Of a stretch of DNA of 64,000 nucleotides, positions 1 through 13,205 are shown piece after piece; position 1 is the stretch's first letter, and every line of letters begins with the position of its first letter. The notes beneath the pieces are model-generated. The model made no database searches, had not been told where the DNA came from, and saw only the letters and a list, made by a program, of their open reading frames with translations. The position numbers and the translations under genes were made by a program. The DNA lies in contig NC_031472.1 of NCBI RefSeq assembly GCF_000006565.2, positions 1,083,227 through 1,147,226 on the forward strand. Direction: 5' to 3'. The stretch comes from Toxoplasma gondii ME49. Taxonomy: Eukaryota > Apicomplexa > Conoidasida > Eucoccidiorida > Sarcocystidae.

Positions 1-3000
1 GTGGAACGCGATACACGCGACACGCCATGACTGCACAGAGGCCTTGCACGCGTTGCTGATTCGCTTCCGGGCGCGAAATGGAATGAATGATGCCCTGCTG
101 GCTGCTGCTAGTGACACCTTCTCACGGGTTTTTACTACAGTTCATGAGGAACATGCCAGTGCCGGAGGTCTCACTGCGCTTAAAGCGGTTTCCGAAGGTG
201 TGTGCTTGGTTTACATTCTATTACCGACATACCGTGACGCAGCAACTTCTGCCCATCGCACTAACCGCTAGTGGCTATTCTATTCAAATGGCGTGTATCA
301 TCCACAAACATCAGGTGTGAAAAGCATGTCCCGAAAATGTTACAGGCAGTCAATTCAACTGCTGTGAATGGCCCTGCGGTCGGGAACACAGGGCCCGTTT
401 TGATACGTGTAGACGTATGTTCGGGTGTGCACATGAGATTATGTTGCAGTTGTAGCCCACCGTGTCAGGTGGAGACTCTGGAAGAGTCACAGCGACCAGT
501 CGACGGCGCGGGATCGTGCCAGCGCTGGTGGCCCCATGGATTCTGCTTGTTGGACAAAACATTACGCACATGTGCCAATCGAGTATGTGGGTCTATATTA
601 ATATGTGTGTTCTGTGCGAACAAGGTCAGGGAATATTGTTGCGTTTGCGTTATATAGTCTATGTGCCGGGTGTGCATAAAGGACAACGTTCCAAAGGGAA
701 AATATAAAAGGCTTCGTTTTGTTCGATCATTTTTCTGTACGACCGCGTACGTATTGCTGTACGTGTGCGGGATTTAGACAATACCGGTGGGGATAGACCG
801 GAGGAGGGGAACCATACAGGCTCACGGCTGGGCAACCCGTGGGCAGCACTCCACAAGAAACTGCCAGTGCATTTAAAAATGGATTTGAGTAGCAGGATCG
901 ATAACAATGTGTCATAGGCCGATAGGTTCGTTGATTTCGTGCATGCTGACCCGTCAAAATGTAGCGTTGTTTGGCATCACCTGCGTAAGATGCTGAGTGG
1001 CGCATTCTGCCGTTGATGAAGCGTTGCTAGAGCTTGCATGCAGATTTGCTTAATCCAGTTTCAACTCGTCCGCTACAGCGTGTCGGCAAAAGTTTCCTGG
1101 AGTCCGAGGATACGCTTTTGACTTGCTTGCCACCGTCCCTTTTCTGCTTGCAGAACTGAAGCAAAGCCGAAGGTTTGTACTCGCTGTGGTTCACCTGGAT
1201 CGATGGTTTAAGGAACATCCCGAGAGACGTGAAGGTATGCACACGAAAACTGACCTTGGAACCACTTTGAACCTGTTCGCCTCCTCATGCACTACGCTCT
1301 GGCTGCTACATGTCCAGTTCCAATTGTCGACATCATCATGGTTCACTGTTTACTAGTTGCTTTCGTCCTGCCTTTCGCGCAAGTTTTCCGTTCTTACTAC
1401 TGCCGCCTCGCGGGACGTCTGCTGTCATGCCCAATTACGACCCGCTGCTGACGTTGTGCGTTCCGCCTTCTTGTTTCCCGGTACGTTATTTTCTCTTCGT
1501 GGTTTTCCCGGTTGTGCATTCGGTGCATGTCGATTTCCGATGGTGTATTTGCCTCGGTACGTTTGTTATCGCAACTGTGTGATCATCTTGTTTATACCAG
1601 GTATGCGTGTTTTCGTGTCCAGTGGCTCTGCTTCGAGGATGCGTCCTTGCTAAACTGGAATTGCCATCGTCTTCCATTATCGGTCCTGCCGTGAGTTTGG
1701 TCATCGCATCACCGCATCCTCTGCTGACGGGACGTTTCCCACTTCTATCTGGTGTCGGCACCTTTTCAGATCTAATTCGTCCCGCCGGCATCCTGGATTG
1801 CTTGCTATTCAAACCACAACATACGCCGCTAAGTAAGTATCGTGCCTTTTTTCTGTGTTAAAGCAAGCCACGTCGGGTGCAGAAAGAACTGTACTGAAGC
1901 TGCGGGGCTACAACGACGACGAGTGTCCCGACATCTTTTCCCTCACTGAATACATGCGTGCATGACGTTAGTGTGTCAGCCATAGGCGCACGAGGTACAC
2001 GTCTGCATGCGTGTGTAGTGCGTTGACGACATCCAAACTCTGTGGGAAACGTTTTCACGTGTTGTTTGGTTTTCTGTCCGCCAACGATTATATGCGAGAA
2101 GTCACAACCACCAATGTACATACTGTTGAAATTCGTGCATTTGGCCATGCTACTGGGTACCTCACATAGCGCAGAAGCAGTAATGGACCGTGTTGTGCAT
2201 CACACAGCGTTGAGTTATGATGCCATCACTGTTGGCTGCTCATCAGTCAATCACTCGATCAGCTCGAAAGGTCATTTTCACATTAACCGCAGGCACAGGC
2301 CGTTGAAGCCGATAACACTCGATATCTGCGGGCGACCGCGTGACGACTGCATGCTGCGCCTCCAGACGTCTTCCACATTGCTTGTTAATTTAGGGGCTGA
2401 GAACTTGAACGTGGCATGCCGGTTTGTTCTTCCCGCCGATTGTTGCTCGGCCAGGAGTCGCTTTGATGGCAGTTCTGCACGTGCGACTTAATCGCAACTG
2501 TGTCCCGTTCAAGGAGGAGTCCTCTGTCACTCGCGCCGAGGCGATGGGTGAAGCTCCGTCTGTTTGATGTTCCCATGGGACTGCATGTAGTACTTTCCTC
2601 TAGGTGGCGCATGTATTTGTTTATTCTGCGATGTCTCTGGCGATGCACGGCTCGCATCGGTGGTGACTGAATCCTTGTGTCAGTGACCTGCATTATCGTG
2701 GCGCATGGGAGTAGCTGAACATGTAATGTTGCAGATGTAGCTGCAGATCTATATTGCTGCAGGCATTTCAGCGGCAGGTGGCTATCTCACTACACTATGA
2801 GATTAATATGACAAGCCTCGCTCCGTGGGAATGTGGTTTTGGTTGAGGGGCGATCTCTCGGCTTGCTTATGTGACGAATTCGTCCTCGACTTCTTGCCAC
2901 TTCATATATGCTCGGCCTCAGGTTCGTCTCTGCGTCGAGACGTAGGAGGATGTGGAAACGTGTCGACCGTGCCGTGTGGTGGTTCGCAGTTGGTGCGAAG

Positions 3001-3392
3001 TATCTTTTTTTATCTTCAAACGCATTCTTCTTTACGCTGTCCATTTGGATTTCGTGCTGTTGCGCTCTCATGAAGCTGCGGTGCTGAACGGCACTGTGCC
3101 TGTCACGCCGTTACCCAGCCGCGTCGTGGCATATCGGCCAGCTCGGAGACGCTGTGAAGCAGTCGCCGACCAGAAGAATAGTGAACTGTAATGGCACATG
3201 CTTTGCTCGAGTGGGATATCTCAGTGGTGTTTGACCATTGCACTTTTATCTTTATTTGTTCAGCTCCATTACCGCCGGCTATATGCTTCGAAATCAAGTT
3301 CAGAAGAACGAGGTTTGCCACACCTGTTTTCGATTTTGCTCCAATGGTTGCTGTTGTTCGTCCTTTCCTACGCGGAGTCGTCGGCCCCTCAG
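1..3392 (+). repeat. Four-exon coding module, copy 1 (long exon truncated by window edge)
   Basis: Exons 1-197 (partial), 1154-1234 (81 nt), 1770-1832 (63 nt) and 3264-3392 (129 nt). The 81-nt exon ends in the residues RWFKEHPERRE, with W at position 18 and P at position 23 of 27. The 129-nt exon carries P at positions 4, 34 and 42, like its counterpart in copy 3. Intron phase 1 on both sides of this exon fixes its reading frame, although another frame is also open. Confidence 0.6.
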
Positions 3393-6300
3393 GTGAGCCT
3401 ACATAGGCTTCGAAGATGGACCTCGTTGACAGGGAAAACAAACGACCGGACCGCATATCGGCGGCAGCAAAGGTGGAATGTAGCCCTTCAACTCCGTTTG
3501 ATGAAGCAGAGAATTCATAGAACAGGAACGATGTAATGGGTCGATGAAAGGGTGTATAGGGGCCGATGGGCCACATCGCTGAGAGGTGGATGACGAGGTT
3601 AAGACAACAAACCACGGCAACAGCGTTCAATGCACGGGACGAGTCAGTGCATAGGCTGGGGCATGACTGGCATATCCTGTTCCGAGACGAAAGCTGGACA
3701 TTATTACTCTTTTCTGTAGGAGCTGTTCCCAAGCACCATTATAGTGCTGGCTATGTGATTCGTCACGTTTCATGAAAACAGTCAGTGAAAGCTTTTTTGA
3801 TGCTGGCATTGTGGCGGCTGATTGACGGGACTGAGAGATCTCGTACATGAGAGGAACGTTATAGTACGCTGGATAGTCGATTGCCGTCGTAAGGCAGAAT
3901 AGGGATCCACACGTCCCTACACCTATGCGATTCTTCCGTGGCTCGCTGGCGTGATTTTTGCTTGAGTGCCGCTACGATGTCCATGAATGAGGGGAAGAAA
4001 AATCGTTCAGAGCAAGGCTTGGTGTGGGAATTCCGAAGCTGAGCCCTCTGATCCAAAACCCTCTAAAGTAGAGCATGAACTGGCCCACATATACATGAGC
4101 AGTTTATGTCAGTGCGTCGCTTGCAACGATCCGCCTCCTTGACTTCATGTGACCTTCGCTCTGTCCTTGGCTGCATTCCGAAGTGTTGAAAGACCCCTTC
4201 GCTCGCTCGTCCTGCCGCTCATGTAACCTCCAAGTTCCTCCGGCTTCACACGGCAGTCTGCGTGCGTGCGTCACTCCCGGTTTCCTACCACGTAATGACA
4301 TAGGTCCCAAAAATCTAAACGCGTACCATCATCTGGCACCCGTGAACACTTCACTGCGCACGACTAGCTGCTGGCCTGTTTATGTAGGATTGTTTCACGA
4401 TAGCGCCCGAGCATTTGGATGCTTTTGCGTTTGTTTGTGTACAGACGAATCGCGGGAATCATGGCAGAGGTCCCGTGAGGCTGCTGCTATGAATTTGTTT
4501 GAAAGTATCGCTGATGAAGTCGAGAATTTTCAAGGCGGCAGTAGACTTCATTTAACAGCAAGTCGGTTGGTTCGCCTGTTAGTGCGAGCAGATTTCCGTC
4601 TTGCTTCGTACACATGTCTGGCTTCAGACTTCGAGTCAATGCAAACAGATGGTTCCGTGGAATGGCAGCAAGGACGCGGCTCTACGGGGAGTGACCACAG
4701 CGGTGAAAAAGACGGCGATGCTGCGTCACCGCCAGAACGTCACAGTGGCGATCCAGAAGCGATGGGAGGCCTTGAAAAACAGAAACAAGAAACAGAATCA
4801 GCACTGCCGATTCCACAGCTTGAGGCAGAATGCGCGCGCACGTGGGAACGACTCGGGGTGTTTGGCGAAGGCTCATCCGAGCTCCGCACGGCGTTACTAG
4901 AGGCAGCAGTGACACTCGCACACGCGGCGCTCAGCAAAGCTGGGGAAACCGCAGAAGGGCAGGAAGGCATCGACAAACTAGCCGCTTTGGAGGAAGGTAC
5001 GTGTCGACGGATAAAGGCAAAGACACGAAGTATATGGAGCACCGGAAAATAGTCGAGTACTGGAGTCGTAGATTAACCCGACACAGGAAATTACGTCCTC
5101 TATGAGACAACGATCACCCCTGGAGAGAGAATGGTGGTGCAGCGTTCGTGACCCCTATCATACGACTCCCAGTTTCACAGCGTACCCCTATAGGATATAT
5201 AACAGACATTTATATTACCCCACAGAGGTACCAACAAGAGTGTAATTCGTCAGCGATTGTCACGCTGAGTTAACTGTAAGGTACTGGCACAGGGCGGAAC
5301 CCATTACTTTCATTCGGATTTGCATGACGTATTCTTCGTGGTAATTTCCTCTGTGTTTTTTTTCGACTGCCGTCTGATTGCCTCCTTTACTGTGTCCACG
5401 TGTGTTTGGACATCCTTTTCTTGTTCGTTTCCTGCTGCTGTCGTAGGCGATTTGTCAGTGTTGTGGTGATAGGATCCCAGCCGTCTACTGTCATTGGGGC
5501 ACGGCATCACTTGCTCGGGACAGACGTGTGAATCCCCAAACACATTCTCTACTATATGCTTGCGTTCTTTTCAGCATTCAGCCAGCAGCTGTTTGATATT
5601 GACCTATTCAGTCTGGTGGGTCAGGTACTTCAGGAACGACCGGAATTACTACAACGTAAGATCAGGATGTCCAGGCGCGATCTGGCCTTCCGTATGTGAA
5701 ACATTCTCACTGAGGTTTCGCCTTCCGCTTCCAACGTCATTTCCCGTTATTAAAACTGCGGACACACTGCTATTGGCTTGTTCTCGAGGTACCAATATTC
5801 TTATCATTGTGCTGTGCTTGCTTATTGTGCAAATTTCTGCGCCTCTGCCGTCGTGCGGTCGCATGTCGCCTGCTGCCCCCCACGCAAGGGCTGGCATCAA
5901 AGAAAGCCGAAAGATGCCTATATGTACGTCAGTCCTTTAGGGCTACCACGAATAGGTTCCCAGGTCTCTGTAGCCCCTCAATGGCATTTGGCTTTCGCGC
6001 ATGGTTACCAATTTATATGTGATTCGTGAGTATGTGCCGCGCCTCTTAGGCGCTTTTTCGAACACGACTATCGAGCTATATCATAGAGAATTTGAAAACA
6101 AATGCAGGTTCTGGCGTGCATGTGTGTGATTGTGTGTCGAATCTATGTATCTGTACAGAAGTGTGCATCCACGCATAGGGGTGCACCCCGATCCCTCAGG
6201 AGCAAGTGCTGTCAGTGCGTTTTTTACTGTTTTTTCAGACGTTGCTCCGGACTCCGATTTGCTCCTCTTCGTGGACAGAAATGAGATGCGACGTGAGTTC

Positions 6301-8796
6301 GGTGGGGTTCTGCCTAAGAGAAGATGAGAGTAACCTGGCGCATCCTCGCGTTGTGCACCCTCCCATGCAACTCTCAGCCAGTCACTGTCTGACAGCTTTC
6401 ATAAGTATCGTTGAATGAACCTCGTGTATACCCTGGCCTTCACGTGTGATCCTGATCCAACAATGTGGAGTGATGTATGTCTGCATAAGCTGTTATAGCC
6501 GCCAGACTCCTGTCCCTCAGTCTGAGACTGCTACTGGACTGACGACCACAAATTATTTGCCGAGTTTTGCTTAGCGCGTCTGGGCGTGCACGTAATGTCA
6601 GTTCATCTGTTGTTTATAGGCTGGGTGGTAGTTTTCTGCCGTACAAGAATATCGCGTCCCGATGTTAGTTACCTTCTTCGGCAGCGGTGCGAAGACTTCT
6701 TTAGTTTCCGCGTGCCCGACTGTGGACCCGGCACAACGGCATGAAGCTTGATACCGTCTTTCTACTCATTGACTGGTGTCCTGTGGCTAGGTTCAAGCAG
6801 ACAAAGCAGTGTCCAGAGGGGCGCAGATGGCGACGGCTCTGACAGAGCCGGAGGTAGGAATCGGTTCATGCAGTACTCGTTTATGGAGCAGTCTCTTCGC
6901 ATGTTGCGGCAGAATTCTTTGTAGCAGTGACAGGCAACGAACGCTATCGGCCGCTCGCTTTCAGTGACACGCAAGGCGAGTTAGATGATATTTATTTTAT
7001 GCACAGTCCTGCTTACACAGTGAATGCACCTCAGCGTCGAAACGCGAACCAGAGACGCCATGCTTGGGTCACATCCAGTATTGGTGCCTGAATGACAGAA
7101 CGTCTTCTTGCTCTATCCCCGCGTTAAACGTGTCCTTCCTTATGCCCTCCCACTTCGTAGAAATCGCGCCGCTGAACGTCAATATGCAGCTCGCTCCTAC
7201 AATCTATCTGTCCACCGGGTTCCGTCTGAGCTGTGGCGATTTACAAATCGTGATTCATGTTTAAGGGGAACCCGTCTGTATGCGGGTGTGAGTGTTCGTG
7301 TCCGTCGACATGGGTCCTCAAACAAGCTCAGGGACATGGTCCTCAAATCCTACGTTTGACAGTTCGTTTTCAGGAAGTACGTATTGCGTTAGCGTATACA
7401 TGAAATGATTCCTATATGTGGACATTTTCAAAATGACTATCCCCTTGTTGCCTTTTTTTCTGCAGCCGGCCTCGAACAGCTGAATCAAGGATCTTCCACG
7501 GCTTTCGGCGAAGCGTTCCAAGCGTTACTTAATGCTTCGGGTGCTTCGGGTGAGATGTTGAAACTCACGCGTTCCAATGTCTACGCACCTGGGTAGCAGT
7601 CATTTTCGGCAGCCACGCATTTGTCCGTGCATACGTAAGCATGGTCCAGCACAGGGTCGAACTGTGCATCTCTGCTGGCAGATGGTTTCCCATCCACGGA
7701 CAGAGCCAGTAAAATATTCGCACCCTTTTCATATTTCCCGACAGCACTAGGGTATTCACTACGGATCCAGTAATTTCAGAGTATTGCTGACTTTGCCAAC
7801 TATGGTGAAGGCACTTCTCTATCACTGTCTCTGCCTATGCTGTACGCCGGCGCATCCAACCACGCACTTCAGTCTCTAATGTCGGCATCGGTTTCTTTGG
7901 TACTTCTGCCTCTCGGATATGCCGGTTCTCGGTTGCTGCGCGTTACCCGCTATGCCACTGCACCACCTGGGTTTGGATCTGACCCTATTACGACATGCTT
8001 AACACGTGGTCTGCGTAACTCGGTCTCTGTGATGAGCAAAGTTGTCGATCGGACGTTTTGAGGTTCTACTAATCACGTTTGCGAGCTGCTTGCATTTGGA
8101 AGGGATTTGCACTCCTTGTCACGTGTGAGGATGAACGTCCATGGTTTCAGATCAGGGGGCGCTTTTTGTACAACTGCCGGCGCATGAATTGCATACCCGC
8201 GTCTCGATGATGATTGCCTGTTGTCGTCTGCTGCAGGAGAAAATTTTGAAGCAAGTATTAAGGATCTGTCGACGACTCTGTTGCCGAGCCTGCAATCGGC
8301 TGCGATAGAAATGCGCAGCAAACTTCTACTTGTCTCCGTGAATGCTCACACGGTAGAATCTCTTTTTGTCAGTGTTTCACGGCTTCGATTTCTGACGAAA
8401 TATATCTTCTTTTTAGAGAAACAAGGCTTCCTGGATCGGCTACAGGATCAGAAGAAGGCTGGCTGCATCAGGGAGCAAACGCGTGCAGAGCGTGAGGTAT
8501 CACAGTCGCTGATCATGCTGTCGAACTCACCTCATGCAGCTAGTGACATGAAACGGATGCTGGATGATCTCGTTGGCAGCGGAATCCAAAGAAACATGGA
8601 TGCATTCCTCGAAGCGGTCTCTCCTGGTGATAGACGCGAACCACGGCCCCTTCGCGAGTCGTTCCTACGTAAGGCAACGAAGCACAACACGTCAATGAAT
8701 CGGCTACATCGACAATGCTTGTGAAGAGCAGGACATGCTGTTTCCGTAACTCGATATGAGTAGGATGCAACACTCAGGCAGTGCTGTCTTCCTGCA

Positions 8797-8835
<39 letters not shown>

Positions 8836-11800
8836 TGGTAGGTAAATTTGCGCGGTTGCTACCTGTATCGTCATGCTAAACTCGGGATGCCGGAACCCGC
8901 GTATTATCACGAGCGGTCCTAGCATTCACGCCTCTCCACATAGCTGGCTTCGTGTACAGCGGGTTATGTTCCGGTGCACGTATAGACAAGATCCTTCTTT
9001 GTCTGCACGAGGAGGGTTTGGTGAGGTGGTTTTCTTCCATCTGTACTCACTTACGTGAGCAGGCGTCTATGTGGGTGCGTTTGCGCGTCTGCATGTCGTA
9101 GTCTACGTGGCAGCACATTTCATAGATTATTGGTCAGCTCCGAATTGCATTCGCGGGTTTCGTAACGGCACTGTATACATATCTTAGACCGCACGACGCC
9201 TCCTTCGGCACGGCGGCGCCGAGGCAACCTTAGAAATCCGTGGAGCTTGGTGACAAATGCACATATTAGTGTCTAATGCACATCGGTACATGCACGGTCC
9301 TGAATCACTATCCCTCAGCTTGCAACAATGCATTCTTGTATCTGTGTAAAATTTTAAGTGCTACCTGTCTCCGCCTGTTTGTTTTGCCAGGCTTGCGACC
9401 ATTGTTTTCCCGTTTCGTCAACATACAAGCCATGCAAGTGTGGCTGCAAGCACACCCTCATGTGATAGAGAGTGAGTTACTGTTTCTGCGTATGCTGCTT
9501 AATTTTCATCATCATCGTGTTCGTGATTGCTGCTGGACCGTTTCCTGATTATTAGCACATCGATTCGCGGTCTTATCCGTTTTGCGCCGCAGAAACGTCC
9601 TCAGTTCCTCCGCAACTGTAGCGTTAGCTGTTCCATGTATCCTTCCAGTGGTTGAGACTTGTCATGCCGTTCGTGGATTGTCTTAGCCCGTCTCACGTTT
9701 GTGTACCCCTTTCTAGGCGTGCAAGTGCGAACTGGTTTTTGTTCGCTTAACGCCGTATAGGGCCATCCCCCCTTGCATGTATGCAGTCAGTGTTGCCGCA
9801 CTTCCGTTCAGCTGCGTTGCACCCACCACTTAATCGCGGACTTGGCCTTACGATGAGAATGCTGTCTACTCCGTTCGTCGACGATGCTTACACCATTCTG
9901 CGTGCATACAGTCTGCGTCGCATCGTCTCTCGCCTACCCCGTTACCGCTGGATAGAGTTTTTCTGTATTATGTTTTTCTTTGTTTCGTTTTCCCTTCCAG
10001 ATTTGCCGAGGACCGGAGTCTTGTTTTTTCAAGTGCCGTTGCTCAATCCACTGCAGGAAGGTAGGTTATGTCTTCCTTTTCTTCGCCACAGGCGACGCGG
10101 GCTTCACCTATATTTCATGTATGGGTGAAGCGAAACGTTGGTGTCGTCGCTTTGCAGGAAAAGATGATACACAGCACGTGGTGCATCTTTTACACGCAGT
10201 GGCATTCCGGTTTGTGATTTTCTTTTCTTTGTCCGCTCGCCGATGTTCCTTGACTCTCACCGTCTTACCCGTCGAATGGGCGACTGCGCAACTCGGAGCA
10301 TATCGTCCCTGTTCATGTGCGTCAAAGTAGCGTTACCACATGCATTTGCCTCATGCGCGCGTGCCGCACGGGTGTTCGTTCATCTGCTGCGTTCATGCTG
10401 ATCCAAGGCATGTGAACCGTTTTTTCCTACCACCTGCATTCGTCACCGTGAATCCCCCACGGCAGGCACACGCGTGACTGCTTCTCTACCCCTTGTAGTT
10501 CGACACACAGTTCAGAGTCTCACAGTCGGAATCCAAAAAAACATCAGGGATTCGCCGAGCACGGTTTGGGCGCCGGAAGAGCAGGGCGCAACGTTCGTGT
10601 CATGTTGCAGTAGTGCAAAAGTGTATGTGTAGGAGTTTTGTGATTGATTCCGAATGTGTTAGCATAGGTGTACGCATCCATGTTGAAACCGGATCGAAGT
10701 GGGTTAAGGCAGTTTACTACATGCAATACTCTGAGCAGTTCCGCGTGATCCTGAGAGACTAAGGAGGTCATCCATTATATGGGTCCATACCTTCTATCCT
10801 GTGTGCAGCGTCAGCTGGAATTCCAAAGCATGAATTCAGTAATTGTCTTTCTGAATGTTATATCAACCGTGCTGCGTGCTGTGCACTTCTCTGCTGTAGC
10901 AGTTTCATGGCATGGCGCTATGCCCCCGAGCCTCTCTGCGGCGCACAGTTGACGCACCTGCGAGCAACAGGCGACTACGCGCCATAGGAAAAGCTGCGGA
11001 TACATCCACGGCAGAATTGGCACGCACTGTGTATAGCTGCCCTGTTATGGGAATTCGCTGATACAGAAACAACCGTGCTAGTGAACACATGTCAGAAACT
11101 GGTTGAACTTGCACGTGTCTGCGTCGTGCAGTGGTCACTATGACCTCAGTCGCACCGTCATAGAGCGGAAGGCGCGGAGCAGCCTCATGGTCGTGAAACT
11201 ACACTTTAACGTCTACTGATTCACTCCCGCATACGTTCGCCTTCACTGCGACTGAAGGTCGTGTGAATAGATGCTGGATGCTGGCCGACTGCGCATCTGA
11301 CGTTGGAGTTGACTTATTTTCTTAACAGCTCGCAACTTAATTTTGAGACTGCCGTCGCGCTTGCTTCCTTCTCCTTTGTTTTCGCGCAGGCAAAGGTCCC
11401 GTCGTTCCGGGCACGAGATCTGTGTCGCCGAGGGGATTTTTGCTGTTCGGACTCGCGAATTACTCTCGACATTTCCACCTCATTGAACCTTACTGCCGGG
11501 AAGGGGATCTGCCACCAGGTACCGTGCGATACCAGAGAGTCTTACGGTCTCTCTCTACGCTCGGCCACGAATCGAGGCATCCAGGAATTGCACGCGCGGG
11601 TTATCGCACGCGAGTATGCGCACTTGTGTCATATAACAGTAGAAATGCGGGCAATACTATTTCGGTTTTTGTGCATTAGCTGCGATACTTACTTTTGTCA
11701 GGCTGCAGACTGCCCGCTCTTTGGGCACCTACCGTCTAGCCACATGTCGAGAGGTCTGCTCAGTCGCCAGTAGAAATTCTGGACACGTTTTATGGCAGCT

Positions 11801-13170
11801 TTGCATCCATACCGGTGTCTAAGTTTCTGTGTAGATTGAACTACTGTTTCTGATACACTCACATCGTTAGTTGTTCTGGGGTGATCGTTGTCGCACGGTA
11901 GTCTACGACAGATTTCGGAGGCTGAGAACCTCTTGCCGATGCATGAATGAAGGACTACCTCACGCGTACCAATCGTGTATTCGTTTTGTCTGACATTCAC
12001 CTTAGACACGGAAAAGCTTGTCGCTGTCGTTTTTCTTATATCGCCATGCATGCATATGAATACACAGGCAGCAACCAGAGTATGAGTGTCTAGGTACAAA
12101 GCTTTTGTATACAGCTGTGGAGCTATGGTACCCTACACTTAGGGTAGACAACACTCTATATATGTGCTCATTCTCACAGTATACGAACCCCAACATAGGC
12201 ACCGCGTATCCCTGTTGCATTTCATTGCAGACGATGTTGCAAGCCAAACGGAGTGGGTACAAACAGTGACCAGTACCCTTAACATGGCTTACGGCAGACT
12301 CAAGGCCGACTACTCGATTTATTTGGTCTACCCGAAGGCGCATGCAGAACCGATCTTGAGGTGCCTCATAAGCACCGAAACGAGTCTTATACGTTTCTCA
12401 TTCCTTGCGAGACAAACGCCTGCTTTACTGGAAGCTGGGTCTCCGTTTCATCGACTCATGGAATACCACAGCAGAGTGGTAGCTCTGTGTTGGGAAACGT
12501 TGGGATTTTATGGACCCATGGCTGAGGATACGCGGGACATGTTACTTCGCCATGTGCTTCAACCGGACGGTGCCAGAATCCAAGCGTCACTTAGAGCAAA
12601 TGCAGAAGGTTCTTTTTCGGAGCGGTTACGTCAACAACGAATCGGTAAGGTACCGATGCGTGTCGCATCAAGGGACAGCCGACAGGTGTTACGGATCACA
12701 TAACGATGGAGACTTGATAAGCGTAAGAACAGCGTGTTGTTTCACATATGTTCTGTCCCAGGGAGTTGATGGTATACTCCGAGGATTGAGAAGGTACTAG
12801 GTGCGCGAATGCTAATAGCTAATTTCCGTCTGTGTAGAGCCTTGGAGCCTTGACGTCAATCGTGGTGTATCTAATGAACGGCTATGACATGGCATAGGCA
12901 AAATGACAGAGTCAACTGAATCACATGCTGACGAAAATTGTCACGGCCCACTTCTGTTGTGCCTACGAAGACAAGGTCATGTTTTCATCAACGAGTGCTC
13001 ATGCCGAAAGGTACTATCATGTCTCAGTGTGACTAGTAGTCGTCATCCGCGTATATGCATGTGTATCCCCCGAACGGTTTTTTTGCGTGTAGCCACATTT
13101 TTTTGCGTAGATAGATATGCATGGATATAGGTAGGTATATATAGATAGATACGAATAGGTTGGTACACAA

Positions 13171-13205
<35 letters not shown>

